Notes under the pieces: generated by a model
What the model was told of the DNA's origin: nothing
Database searches by the model: none
What the model saw: the letters and a program-made list of their open reading frames with translations, nothing else
Part shown: positions 24,447 through 33,056 of the stretch, one piece after another
How positions within the stretch are numbered: position 1 is the first letter of the stretch
Layout: each line of letters opens with the position of its first letter
Position numbers and translations under genes: made by a program
DNA from: Nesterenkonia halotolerans
Lineage (GTDB): Bacteria; Actinomycetota; Actinomycetes; Actinomycetales; Micrococcaceae
Direction of reading: 5' to 3'
NCBI RefSeq assembly: GCF_014874065.1
Contig: NZ_JADBEE010000001.1
Span: 1,178,001-1,242,000 of the forward strand
Length of the DNA stretch: 64,000 nt

Positions 24447-25754
24447 TCAGGGGCGGGCGTCCGCGGCGGCCTTCGCTGCGGCGGGCAGAGCATCGAGGAT
24501 GCGGCCGATCGCGGCGTCGTCGTGGGCGGAGGAGAGGAACCAGGCCTCGAACACGCTCGGCGGCAGGTAGACCCCGGCGTCGAGCATCGCGTGGAAGAAC
24601 GGGCCGTAGCGGAAGGCTTCCTGGGCCTGGGCGTGGGCGTAATTGTGGACCCCTGTGGCAGAGGTGCCGAAGGCCACCGAGAACAGCGAGCCGACCTTCT
24701 GCACGGTGTGGTCGACGCCGGCATCATCCAGTGCCGCGGTCAGCGCCTCGGAGACCAGCTGCGCCTTCTCGTCCACGTGTGCGTAGACCTCTGCGGTGGC
24801 GTTCTCCAGCGTGGCCACCCCGGCGGCCATGGCCACGGGATTCCCAGAGAGCGTGCCGGCGTGATAGACCGGCCCGGTGGGGGCCAGGTGCTCCATGATC
24901 TCGCGGCGTCCGGCCAGCGCGGCGGCGGGAAGGCCGCCGCCGATGACCTTGCCGAAGGTGAACAGGTCCGGCTCCCAGCCTTCGACCCGTCCGGAGGCGC
25001 CCCAGTAGCCGGCCTCGGTGATGCGGAACCCGGTCATCACTTCGTCGAAGATCATCAGTGCGCCGTGGCGCTGGGTGATCTCCCGGATGAAGGCGTTGAA
25101 TCCCTCTTCGGGTGCCACGACGCCCATGTTGGCGGGGGTGGCCTCGGTGATGACCGCAGCGATGCGCTCTCCGTGTTCGGCGAAGACGGCTTCCAGGGCG
25201 GGGCGGTCGTTGTACTCCACCACGATGGTCTCGGAGGCCTGCGCCTCGGTGACCCCGGCGGAGCCAGGCAGCCCGAGCGTGGCGACGCCGGAGCCGGCGG
25301 CGGCCAGCAGACCGTCGGAGTGCCCGTGATAACAGCCGGCGAACTTCACCACGATGTTGCGTCCGGTGACCCCGCGGGCCAGCCGGATCGCGGTCATCGT
25401 CGCCTCGGTGCCGGTGGAGACCATGCGGATCATCTCCGCGCCGGGGACCCGGCCCCGGACCAGCTCTGCCAGCCGCGCCTCGGAGGGGTGTGAGGTGCCG
25501 AAGCCCAGACCCTGGTCCACGGCGGCGTGGACTGCGGCGATCACCGCCGGGTGCTTATGTCCCAGCAGCGCCGGACCCCAGGAGCCGACGAGGTCCACGT
25601 ACTGGGTGCCCTCGGCGTCGGTGAGGTACGGGCCCTCGGCGGAGACCATGAAGCTCGGGGTGCCTCCGACCGAGCCGAAGGCGCGGACCGGGGAGTTGAC
25701 TCCCCCGGGCATGAGTTCGCGGGCGGTGTCGAAGAGTTCCTGGTTGGAGGTCAT
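24447..25754 (-). CDS. hemL: Glutamate-1-semialdehyde 2,1-aminomutase
   Basis: 435 residues, the usual HemL length. PLP-enzyme landmarks are [11 protein letters not shown] at the N-terminus, [26 protein letters not shown], a DEVMTGFR aspartate, and the Schiff-base lysine in [12 protein letters not shown]. It converts glutamate-1-semialdehyde to 5-aminolevulinate, the second step of the C5 route whose first enzyme (hemA) is at 34337. It follows hemB by 17 bp on the same strand and is the last gene of the haem cluster. Confidence 0.96.
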   Translation of the reverse strand: MTSNQELFDTARELMPGGVNSPVRAFGSVGGTPSFMVSAEGPYLTDAEGTQYVDLVGSWGPALLGHKHPAVIAAVHAAVDQGLGFGTSHPSEARLAELVRGRVPGAEMIRMVSTGTEATMTAIRLARGVTGRNIVVKFAGCYHGHSDGLLAAAGSGVATLGLPGSAGVTEAQASETIVVEYNDRPALEAVFAEHGERIAAVITEATPANMGVVAPEEGFNAFIREITQRHGALMIFDEVMTGFRITEAGYWGASGRVEGWEPDLFTFGKVIGGGLPAAALAGRREIMEHLAPTGPVYHAGTLSGNPVAMAAGVATLENATAEVYAHVDEKAQLVSEALTAALDDAGVDHTVQKVGSLFSVAFGTSATGVHNYAHAQAQEAFRYGPFFHAMLDAGVYLPPSVFEAWFLSSAHDDAAIGRILDALPAAAKAAADARP

Positions 25755-25771
25755 CGGGACGCGGGGTCCTT

Positions 25772-26899
25772 TCAGCTGACCGGCGGGAAGCCGGCGTCGG
25801 TGCGGGAGGGGTCATGAGGCTCGCGGAAAGTCTCCGGGGCTGCGGTGGTGCGCGGGCGGATCGGGTCCTGCGCCGGGGGTGCGTGGCTGGCGGTCGCGCG
25901 CGTCACGCGGCTCCCTGCCATCTCCTCGCGCAGCCAGCCGGCGACTTCGGCCGCGTAGTAGGTCAGCACGTTGGTGGCGCCGGCGCGGCGGATCGCGATC
26001 AGCGATTCGGTGACCACGGTGCGGCGGTTGATCCAGCCGTTGGCCGCGGCGGCCTCGATCATCGCGTACTCCCCGGAGACCTGGTAGGCCGAGACGGGGA
26101 CGTCGCTGATGCTCACGGCGTCGGAGAGGATGTCCAGATAGGCGCTGGCGGGCTTGACCATCACCATGTCGGCGCCCTCGGCGAGGTCCAGCTCGACCTC
26201 ACGCAGCGCCTCCGTCCGGTTGGGAGCGTCCAACTGGTACTGCTTGCGGTCGCCGCTGAGCTGGGAGTCCACGGCCTCTCGGAAGGGCCCGTAGAACCCG
26301 GAGGCGTACTTCGCGGCATAGGCCAGGATCGGCACGTGCTGGTGCCCGGCCTCGTCCAGCGCCTGACGGATCACCGCCACCTGGCCGTCCATCATGCCGG
26401 AGGGCGCGACGACGTCGGCGCCAGAGGCTGCCTGGACCACGCCCATCTCGGCATAGAGCTCAAGGGTGGCGTCATTGTCCACCTCGCCGTCCTCGTCGAT
26501 GACCCCGCAGTGCCCGTGGTCGGTGAACTCATCCAGGCACAGGTCGCTCATGACCACCAGGTCCTCGCCGACCCGGTCCTTCACCGCGCGGATGGAGCGG
26601 TTCAGGATGCCCTCGGGGTCCAGACCTGCGCTGCCCTGGGGGTCTCGGGTGGCGGGGATGCCGAAGAGCATGAGGCCGCCGAGTCCCAGATCGCGGGCCT
26701 CCTCGGCGGCCGTGAGCAGGGAGGATTCGCTGTGCTGGACGACGCCGGGCATGGAGCTGATCGGGGACGGTTCGCTGAGCCCCTCCCGGACGAAGACCGG
26801 CAGGATCAGGTCCGCCGGGTGCAGTCGGGTCTCGGCCACCAGTCGGCGCATGGCGCGGCTGCGACGCATCCGGCGGGGGCGCTGTTCGGGAAAGCTCAC
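25772..26899 (-). CDS. hemB: Delta-aminolevulinic acid dehydratase (porphobilinogen synthase)
   Basis: 375 residues. Active-site lysines lie in [14 protein letters not shown] and [12 protein letters not shown]. The metal segment reads [13 protein letters not shown], an actinobacterial form with Cys-Asp-Cys spacing intermediate between zinc and magnesium enzymes. It condenses two 5-aminolevulinates to porphobilinogen. The C-terminal 45 residues beyond the barrel are Pro/Thr-rich and unusual. It starts at GTG 26899 with AGGAG 8 nt upstream. A TAGACT hexamer at 26977-26982 would give a leader of about 70 nt. Confidence 0.95.
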   Translation of the reverse strand: MSFPEQRPRRMRRSRAMRRLVAETRLHPADLILPVFVREGLSEPSPISSMPGVVQHSESSLLTAAEEARDLGLGGLMLFGIPATRDPQGSAGLDPEGILNRSIRAVKDRVGEDLVVMSDLCLDEFTDHGHCGVIDEDGEVDNDATLELYAEMGVVQAASGADVVAPSGMMDGQVAVIRQALDEAGHQHVPILAYAAKYASGFYGPFREAVDSQLSGDRKQYQLDAPNRTEALREVELDLAEGADMVMVKPASAYLDILSDAVSISDVPVSAYQVSGEYAMIEAAAANGWINRRTVVTESLIAIRRAGATNVLTYYAAEVAGWLREEMAGSRVTRATASHAPPAQDPIRPRTTAAPETFREPHDPSRTDAGFPPVS

Positions 26900-26976
26900 T
26901 TGGGTCTCCTGCTCGTCTAGCGGATGGCGGACGGTGCTCTCTGGGCGGATCTGCCCGAGCGGTCTCGCCGGTGATC

Positions 26977-26982
26977 AGTCTA
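26977..26982 (-). promoter_or_regulatory. -10 hexamer TAGACT upstream of hemB
   Basis: The same hexamer used at leaderless starts nearby, but here about 78 bp from the hemB GTG, which has its own Shine-Dalgarno. It would separate hemB-hemL from hemD. Confidence 0.35.
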
Positions 26983-26986
26983 GTTC

Positions 26987-27796
26987 TCAGCGCCCCAGGG
27001 CGGCGAGGACAGCGTCCGCACTCGGCTCTCGGAGAACACGCGCCGGGATCCCCCGCCGGGTCAGCGTCTTGGCTGTGGGTCTGCCGATGGCCAGCAGCCG
27101 CACGCGTTCCGGGACGCCGAGGTCGGCGAGCGCGTCTGCGGCCGAGGAGCTGGTGACCAGCAGCACGACGGCGTCCACACCGGCGAGCCGGTCGCGGCGC
27201 AGATCGGCGGCGAGCTGGTCCAGGTACAAGATGTCGGCGGGGTCGGGGGTCGGCAGCAGCCGGTGCGGGGATTCTCCCGGTTCCAGCCGTCCCTCCGTCA
27301 CCAGAAAGCCCGTCTCATAGGCGCTGACAGCGGTCACCTCCCAGCCCAGGGCGGTGAGGCCTTCGCGCAGCTCCGCGCGCGCCTGGGCTGACTGCGGCAG
27401 GAAAACCGTGGGGGTCTCACCCGGCGCGGGGACCGGCATCTCTTCGATGATGCCCGCCGCGCTCTGCTCGGCCGTGGGCATCCACGGCTCGCTGAGCTGA
27501 GTCAGCTCCTCCAGCACCCGCGCCGTGCCCGGGCCGACGACGCCGATGCGCACGCCCTCCGGAACGGTGCCGTCCCAGCCCATGCGGTGCAGGGCACGGA
27601 CAGTGTTGCCGCTGGTGAGCAACAGCCAGCTGAAGTCGCCGCGAGCGAGCCGCTCCAGCGTCGTCGTCAGCTCGGCAGTGTCGGCGGGGAGCCGCTGCTC
27701 GGTCAGCGGAAGGAACTGCACCTGCAGCCCTGCCGCGCGCAGGCCTGCTTCCAGCGGGCCTGCCTGTGCGGGATCACGAGTCAGGGCGATGCGCAT
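26987..27796 (-). CDS. hemD: Uroporphyrinogen-III synthase
   Basis: 269 residues with the bilobal HemD look: MRIALTRDPAQAG at the start, LLLTSGNTVRALHR in lobe one, VGPGTARVLEEL in the hinge region, LVTSSSAADAL and LLAIGRPTAKTLTRRG in lobe two. It closes and inverts ring D of hydroxymethylbilane. It is separated from hemC by the oppositely transcribed small membrane protein at 27838, so it is not strictly in the hemC operon. The start is supported by a leaderless -10 hexamer. Confidence 0.9.
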   Translation of the reverse strand: MRIALTRDPAQAGPLEAGLRAAGLQVQFLPLTEQRLPADTAELTTTLERLARGDFSWLLLTSGNTVRALHRMGWDGTVPEGVRIGVVGPGTARVLEELTQLSEPWMPTAEQSAAGIIEEMPVPAPGETPTVFLPQSAQARAELREGLTALGWEVTAVSAYETGFLVTEGRLEPGESPHRLLPTPDPADILYLDQLAADLRRDRLAGVDAVVLLVTSSSAADALADLGVPERVRLLAIGRPTAKTLTRRGIPARVLREPSADAVLAALGR

Positions 27797-27802
27797 GGTC
27801 CC

Positions 27803-27808
27803 AGCCTA
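27803..27808 (-). promoter_or_regulatory. -10 hexamer TAGGCT, leaderless start of hemD
   Basis: TAGGCT on the minus strand ends 6 nt before the ATG at 27796. Confidence 0.5.
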
Positions 27809-27824
27809 CCGAGTTCAACCGGGG

Positions 27825-27830
27825 CACAAT
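27825..27830 (+). promoter_or_regulatory. -10-like CACAAT, leaderless start
   Basis: CACAAT ends 7 nt before the ATG at 27838. It supports that start over ATG 27829. Confidence 0.35.
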
Positions 27831-27837
27831 GGGTGCA

Positions 27838-28323
27838 ATGGATACCGAGACAGCTCCGCGGATGAGCGCCCGCCGCTACCGGTCCGCCCTGGTGGTCGCT
27901 CCCCTGCTTGCAGTCCTGTTCGCCGCCCTCGCCTATGCGCTGCGGGTCGGATCCATGCCGGATCAGGTGGCAGTACACATGGGGCCGGACGGGACCGGCT
28001 TCGGCAGCGGGACCATCATGGTCGCGGTCTGCTTCGGGCTCGCTCTGCTGGCCTTCGTGATCGGCGCGGTGACGGCGAGGAACACGCTGCGCAGAGGTGA
28101 GTGGCACCTCTATGAGAAGTCGGTCGTGGTGATCGCCCAATCCGCCGGCTTCGCGTTCATCGCTGGTGTGCTGGGGATCATTCTCAGCGCGGACGCGCAC
28201 TCCGGCGAAGTGCCCGGAGCTGCTGCAGTGGAGTACTCGCTGCTGGCCTGGGTGGCGAGCTTCGCCGTCGCGCTGCTGGTGTACGCGCTGCTCACTCCTC
28301 GGGCGAGGCCCGAGCCGGCCTAG
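27838..28323 (+). CDS. DUF1648-like membrane protein
   Basis: 161 residues with four hydrophobic segments (about residues 16-37, 55-77, 95-116, 132-153). The first loop has the SMPDQVAVHMGPDGTG pattern of DUF1648/SdpI-like proteins ('P..vp.H.n..G'). Function is unknown; in Bacillus relatives this domain occurs in immunity and signalling membrane proteins. It is the only plus-strand gene inside the minus-strand haem cluster, divergent from hemD and convergent with hemC (22-bp gap). Confidence 0.7.
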   Translation: MDTETAPRMSARRYRSALVVAPLLAVLFAALAYALRVGSMPDQVAVHMGPDGTGFGSGTIMVAVCFGLALLAFVIGAVTARNTLRRGEWHLYEKSVVVIAQSAGFAFIAGVLGIILSADAHSGEVPGAAAVEYSLLAWVASFAVALLVYALLTPRARPEPA

Positions 28324-28345
28324 GAGTCGGTTCTGGCGTGCCAGC

Positions 28346-29365
28346 CTAGGAATCCACTACGTGCTTGAGCAGGCCGAAGTCCTCCGCGAGCAGCTGCTCC
28401 GCGACTGATGTGCCCAGCTGGATCGCGCGCTCCACAGACACGGACCTCTCGGCGCCCGCCTCGATCGCGATCTCCCCGCCCGCACGCTGGACCTGAGTCC
28501 CGTCCGGGGCGCAGATGACCGAGTCCAGGCGCAGCGTCGCACCGCCGTCGGGGTTGTCGGCGTAGCGCGCCAGCCCTCCGATCGGTGCCGAGCATCCGGC
28601 GTTGAGCCGGGCCAGCATTCCACGCTCGGCGGAGGTCTCCAGCCGGGCCGGGATGTCGTCATAGAGCGCCAGCGCGAAGCCCAGCGGCGCCACGGGCACC
28701 GCATCCTCAGCGCGGACCTCCACTGCGAGCGCACCCTGGCCGGGTGCGGGCAACATGACCTCCGGCGGCAGCAGCTCGGCGATATGGTGCTCCATGCCCA
28801 GCCGCTTGAGCCCGGCTCCAGCGAGCACGACGGCGTCCAGGTCGCCCCGTGCCGCATTGGGCGCCTGGGGCGAGGCTTCCGCCGCGGCCTCGTGGCCGCG
28901 GACCCTGGCGAGCCGGGTGCCGACGTTGCCGCGGATGTCCTCGACCTGCAGATCGGGTCGCGCCGCGCGCAGCTGAGCCGCTCGCCGCGGTGACCCGGTG
29001 CCCACCTTCGCGCCCTGCGGGAGCTGATCCAGCGTGAGGTCATCCGCGGAGCACAGCGCATCGCGCACATCGGCGCGCACCGGGACCGAGGCGATGGTGA
29101 GGCCCTCGAGGTCCTTGGCCGGAAGGTCCTTGAGCGAGTGCACCGCGACATCACAGGTCTTATCGAACAGCGCCTGCCGCAGCGCCGAGGCGAAGACCCC
29201 CGTGCCGCCCATCTGCGCCAGCGGGCCGGTGAGGATGTCCCCCTCGGTCTTGACGGTGATGAGCTCGTAACCCTGCTCCGCGTGACCGGCGAGCGCCTCG
29301 GCCGCCGTCGTCGTCTGGGTCAGTGCCAGCTTGCTGCCGCGGGTGCCGACTGTGAAGGTCCCCAT
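28346..29365 (-). CDS. hemC: Hydroxymethylbilane synthase (porphobilinogen deaminase)
   Basis: 339 residues. Landmarks are VGTRGSKLALTQT at the N-terminus, HSLKDLPA with the catalytic region, GTGSPRRAAQLRA, IRGNVGTRLA, and the dipyrromethane cofactor Cys in LNAGCSAPIGG. It polymerises four porphobilinogens into hydroxymethylbilane. The insertion AAAEASPQAPNAARGD (about residues 158-173) lengthens it a little. The ATG abuts the hemH stop directly (TAG then ATG), so the two genes are coupled. Confidence 0.96.
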   Translation of the reverse strand: MGTFTVGTRGSKLALTQTTTAAEALAGHAEQGYELITVKTEGDILTGPLAQMGGTGVFASALRQALFDKTCDVAVHSLKDLPAKDLEGLTIASVPVRADVRDALCSADDLTLDQLPQGAKVGTGSPRRAAQLRAARPDLQVEDIRGNVGTRLARVRGHEAAAEASPQAPNAARGDLDAVVLAGAGLKRLGMEHHIAELLPPEVMLPAPGQGALAVEVRAEDAVPVAPLGFALALYDDIPARLETSAERGMLARLNAGCSAPIGGLARYADNPDGGATLRLDSVICAPDGTQVQRAGGEIAIEAGAERSVSVERAIQLGTSVAEQLLAEDFGLLKHVVDS

Positions 29366-30664
29366 CTAGCTCCTTGCGACGTCTTTGCGGAAGCGCGTGC
29401 AGTGGCAGGGTCCGCAGACGCCGGACCAGTTGCCGGGAACGACCTGCTCGCCGAATCCGACCGGGTCGCCGTTGAGGCCCTGCAGGTACTCGCTGAGCAC
29501 GTCCACGAGACCGGCCACGAACTTCTCCTGGATGCCGGGCGTCGCGGCGCGGTGATACGCCAGACCGAGCTCGGCGGCGGTGTCCTTGGCCTCCGTGTCG
29601 AGGTCCCAGAGCACCTCCATGTGATCGGAGACGAAACCGATGGGCATCACCACGACACCTTCAACCCCGGCCTCGGCGTACTCCTCGAGGGCGTCGTTGA
29701 TGTCAGGTTCCAGCCACGGAGTCTTGGGGCTGCCGGAGCGCGACTGGAAGGTCAGCGAGTGCTCGAGACCCTCGGCCTCGGGCACCACGTCCATCAGGTG
29801 CCGGGCCACGGCGAGGTGCTCGGCGGAGTAGACGTCGGTCCCGTACTCCTCCACGATCCGGTCCGGACCCATGGCCTCGGCGTTGCGGCTGGGGATGGAG
29901 TGCGTGACGAAGACGATCTTCGGCTTCGCCTCGGTCTTGCCAGCTTCGTCCAGCTGGGCGCGGACATCGGCGATGCCGGCGGCCAGGGCGTCCTTGAACG
30001 GATCGATGAAAGCCTTGTCCATGAAGAACTGGCGCACCTTGACCACGCTCATCTCCTCGCGCAGACCGGTCTCATCCAGGGTCAGCGAGAAATCCTCGCG
30101 GTACTGCCCACAGGAGGAGTAGCCGTTGTAGGCCGAGGTGACCAGGGCGAGGATCCGGCGATGCCCGGCCTCATGCATCTCCTTGAACGTCTCGGTGAAG
30201 AAGGGAGTCCAGTTGCGGTTGCCCCAGTAGATCGGGACGTTGAGCTGGCGCCGGGCGACCTCAGCCTCGAGCGCGCCCTTGAGGTCACGGTTCTGCTGGT
30301 TGATCGGGCTCACGCCGCCATTGGCCCGATAGTGGGTGGCGACCTCTTCGAGCCGCTCGTCCGGGATTCCGCGGCCGCGCGTGACGTTGCGCAGGAACGG
30401 CAGGACATCATCCTGACCCTCTGGTCCGCCGAAGGAGGCGAGCAGGATGGCGTCATAGTTGCCGGGCTCATCGGTGGTGGAGCCCTCGGCATAGTCCACC
30501 GGCAGCGGGGCCGGGGCCTCGGCGGCCTCGGTCTTCTGCTCGGTGCCCGGGGTGGGAGTCGAGCGGGAGGATTCCGCCACTGCGGACTCCGCCTCGGTCT
30601 CCGTCGGGTGATCCTCAGTCTCGGTGGGGTGGTGGGCGGATTCGGAGTTCGGGGTGGTCGTCAC
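29366..30664 (-). CDS. hemH: Coproporphyrin III ferrochelatase with acidic N-terminal extension
   Basis: 432 residues. From about residue 68 the ferrochelatase fold begins (YDAILLASFGGPEGQDDV). It includes YRANGGVSPIN, YWGNRNWTPFF, THSIPSRNAE and MPIGFVSDHMEVLWDLD. Cys in YSSCGQYRED together with a C-terminal CGPCHC supply ligands for the [2Fe-2S] cluster known in actinobacterial enzymes. In this pathway iron goes into coproporphyrin III (CpfC). The first 67 residues are a Glu/Thr/Pro/Ala-rich disordered head with a tandem HPTETE repeat, unusual for the family. It overlaps hemQ by 4 bp. Confidence 0.93.
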   Translation of the reverse strand: MTTTPNSESAHHPTETEDHPTETEAESAVAESSRSTPTPGTEQKTEAAEAPAPLPVDYAEGSTTDEPGNYDAILLASFGGPEGQDDVLPFLRNVTRGRGIPDERLEEVATHYRANGGVSPINQQNRDLKGALEAEVARRQLNVPIYWGNRNWTPFFTETFKEMHEAGHRRILALVTSAYNGYSSCGQYREDFSLTLDETGLREEMSVVKVRQFFMDKAFIDPFKDALAAGIADVRAQLDEAGKTEAKPKIVFVTHSIPSRNAEAMGPDRIVEEYGTDVYSAEHLAVARHLMDVVPEAEGLEHSLTFQSRSGSPKTPWLEPDINDALEEYAEAGVEGVVVMPIGFVSDHMEVLWDLDTEAKDTAAELGLAYHRAATPGIQEKFVAGLVDVLSEYLQGLNGDPVGFGEQVVPGNWSGVCGPCHCTRFRKDVARS

Positions 30665-31389
30665 AGCAGAACCTCAGCGATCTCGGAGGCGGTCTTCAGA
30701 CGGCGTCCGGTGTAGAAGGGAATCTCATCGCGGACGTGATAGCGGGTCTCGGACTCACGGAGCTTGCGCATCATGTCCACCAGGTCTGTCAGCTTGGGCG
30801 CTTCAAGGGCCAGCAGCCACTCCCAGTCGTTCAGCGCGAAGGCGGAGGTGGTGTTGGCCAGCACGGAGGGGAACTCCTGTCCCAGCATCCCGTGTTCGCG
30901 CAGCATCGCACCGCGCTTGGCGGGATCCAGCAGGTACCAGTCGTAGGAGCGGTTGAACGGGTAGATCACCAGCCAGTCCTCGGGCGGCACCCCCAGGGCG
31001 TAGGCCGGGACGTGGCTGCGGGAGAACTCGGCGGTGCGGTGCACGCCCATGGCGGAGAACGCGATGTGGGTCCGGGAGAACATCGCCGTGCGGCGGATGC
31101 GACGGACCGCGGCCTGGAGATCCTCAGGATTGGGTCCGGTGACCCAGGTCAGCACATCGGCGCCGGCGCGCATCGCGGAGACGTCGTAGGTCCCCCGGAA
31201 CGTGACCTCCTGCTCGGCGAACACGGCCTCGAGCTCGTCGAACTCGACCTCCGTGTCAGCGCCCTGCGGCGCGGGTCCGGTGCGCGCAAAGACGGTGTAG
31301 AGCGTGAACCAGTCCTTGCCCGAGGAGTTGACCTCTTCCGGCGTTCGTTGGGCGTTGCTGCCGTAGCTCACAGATGCCTCCATCAGCAT
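30661..31389 (-). CDS. hemQ: Coproheme decarboxylase HemQ/ChdC
   Basis: 242 residues, chlorite-dismutase fold. FTLYTVFAR starts the domain, and the signature regions SAMGVHRTAEFSRSHVPAYALG and YPFNRSYDWYLL hold the catalytic Tyr area of actinobacterial ChdC. The proximal His is probably in the REHGMLGQEF region. It decarboxylates coproheme to haem b, the last step of the coproporphyrin branch. Its start is separated by 150 bp from the cgoX stop, so it may have its own promoter. The stop overlaps the hemH start. Confidence 0.94.
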   Translation of the reverse strand: MLMEASVSYGSNAQRTPEEVNSSGKDWFTLYTVFARTGPAPQGADTEVEFDELEAVFAEQEVTFRGTYDVSAMRAGADVLTWVTGPNPEDLQAAVRRIRRTAMFSRTHIAFSAMGVHRTAEFSRSHVPAYALGVPPEDWLVIYPFNRSYDWYLLDPAKRGAMLREHGMLGQEFPSVLANTTSAFALNDWEWLLALEAPKLTDLVDMMRKLRESETRYHVRDEIPFYTGRRLKTASEIAEVLL

Positions 31390-31539
31390 TGATCTTCAGT
31401 CCAGGGCCTGGGTGACGAGGGCCCACATCCAGCTTATCGCCCGGTCCCCGACGGTTTTCTACATGACGTCGAAAGGTGATGGACGGCTCAGCGATGTGGG
31501 CTCAGGATCGTGTTCTGGCTCGAGGTTCTGGCTCGGGGA

Positions 31540-33045
31540 TCACGAGGAGCTGTTGAGGATCGCGGCGGCCGTGGCGCGGGCGTCCGGCACCACCCGGGCG
31601 AGGCCGGTGCCGGCGAACCAGGCGCCGGTCATGTGGAGCACCGGGGCGCTGGCACCCGCGGCAGGCTGCTCCGTCAGCCGGGCGCGCAGGGCGGCGATCC
31701 GTTCCGCATGACCCGCCGAGGTCTGCGGCAGCGCCTTGCGCCAGCGGATGACGCTGGCCTCGAGGATCTGTGCGGGGGCGATCGGCACCCCGAAGAGTGC
31801 GCCGACGTCCTGGGCGGCTGCCTGCTGCAGCTCCTCGTCGCTGGAATCGGCGCCGAGGCTGCGCTGGCTGCTCTGCCCGACCCTCCCGTAGGAGAGCCGC
31901 ACCACGTGGTGGCCGGGTCCATGCGCCCGGGTCACCGCGGCGTCCGCCCACTCCCATTTGGAGCTGATGTGGGTCATCGCCTTGGCACCGATCTCCGTGA
32001 CATGCGGAGACACGAGCACGCCGGTGCCGCGCGGATGGGAATCGAGCTCCGGCGCATTCAGGACCATGGAGACCAGGGCGACGCCGGGGGCTAGGGCCTC
32101 GGGTTCATGCTGGGTTTCCTGCTGGGAATGCACCGCACCCAGCCCGGTCAGGTCCAGGCCGCTGAGGTCGACCATTCCTGCGGCGAGCTGCACGGCCGCC
32201 GGAGCGTCGAGGGCCAGGATGATGTGGTCCGGATGCCCAGTCTCGGCCACATCAAGTGCGCCGAGATCGTTCACCGGGGAGTTCAGCCGAATGACCGCCC
32301 CCAGGCGGAGAAGCTCCTCCTGAAGCGCGGCGACCAGTCGGTTGAGCCCTCCATGCAGGGAGTTCACCGCGGAACCGGCCGGCGCCTTGGACCTGACCTG
32401 CGCCACGGCTCGGGCCAATGATCCCTCGCGCAGCATCGCCTCGAAGACGCCTGGAGCGGTGTTGCTCATGTCCAGGTCATCCGGCTCGGCCGAATGGACC
32501 CCGGAGACGATGGGGGTGACCAGCCGGTCCAGCACGTCCTGCCCCATGCGGTCGCGGACCACCTCGCCCAGCGTGATCCGTCCGCCGCGGGAGGCGTGCT
32601 CCTGCGCCCAGCCGTCCACCGGGGCGTTCAGGTCCTCGGCGGCTCGCGCCGCGGCCTCTTCCCCGAGGATCGCCACCACGTCCGGCGCCAGCGGGTCAGC
32701 AGGAATCCCGAGGATCCCGGTGGCCGGGAGCGGGGCAGCCACGTCGGGCAGCTGCAGCCAGGCGATGGCATGCTGCGGCGCCACGACCAGATCCTGCAGT
32801 CCCAGCTCGTGGAGCAGCCGGGGCACCACAGGTGAACGCGTGGCGAAGGCTTCAGCACCGGCGTCGTAGGCGACACCGGACATCGTGTGCGCGCCGATGG
32901 CTCCGCCCAGCCGGTCTCCGGCCTCGAAGATCTCCACCGAGCAGCCTGCGCGAGCCAGATCCCAGGCAGCGATGAGACCGGCGACGCCGCCGCCGACCAC
33001 GGCGATGCGCGGCATGCTCTGGCGCGCGTTCACGCGGGTGTCCAT
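31540..33045 (-). CDS. cgoX: Coproporphyrinogen III oxidase, HemY-type flavoprotein
   Basis: 501 residues. FAD-binding GxGxxG in VVGGGVAGLIAAWDLARAG (about residues 16-34), followed by FEAGDRLGGAIG, and a C-terminal GAWFAGTGLARVVPDA that completes the FAD site. The fold and size are those of oxygen-dependent HemY/CgoX, which in Gram-positives oxidises coproporphyrinogen III to coproporphyrin III. It lies 11 bp behind hemE. With hemQ and hemH next door, the coproporphyrin-dependent assignment is secure. Confidence 0.92.
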   Translation of the reverse strand: MDTRVNARQSMPRIAVVGGGVAGLIAAWDLARAGCSVEIFEAGDRLGGAIGAHTMSGVAYDAGAEAFATRSPVVPRLLHELGLQDLVVAPQHAIAWLQLPDVAAPLPATGILGIPADPLAPDVVAILGEEAAARAAEDLNAPVDGWAQEHASRGGRITLGEVVRDRMGQDVLDRLVTPIVSGVHSAEPDDLDMSNTAPGVFEAMLREGSLARAVAQVRSKAPAGSAVNSLHGGLNRLVAALQEELLRLGAVIRLNSPVNDLGALDVAETGHPDHIILALDAPAAVQLAAGMVDLSGLDLTGLGAVHSQQETQHEPEALAPGVALVSMVLNAPELDSHPRGTGVLVSPHVTEIGAKAMTHISSKWEWADAAVTRAHGPGHHVVRLSYGRVGQSSQRSLGADSSDEELQQAAAQDVGALFGVPIAPAQILEASVIRWRKALPQTSAGHAERIAALRARLTEQPAAGASAPVLHMTGAWFAGTGLARVVPDARATAAAILNSSS

Positions 33046-33056
33046 GCAGGCAGAGC

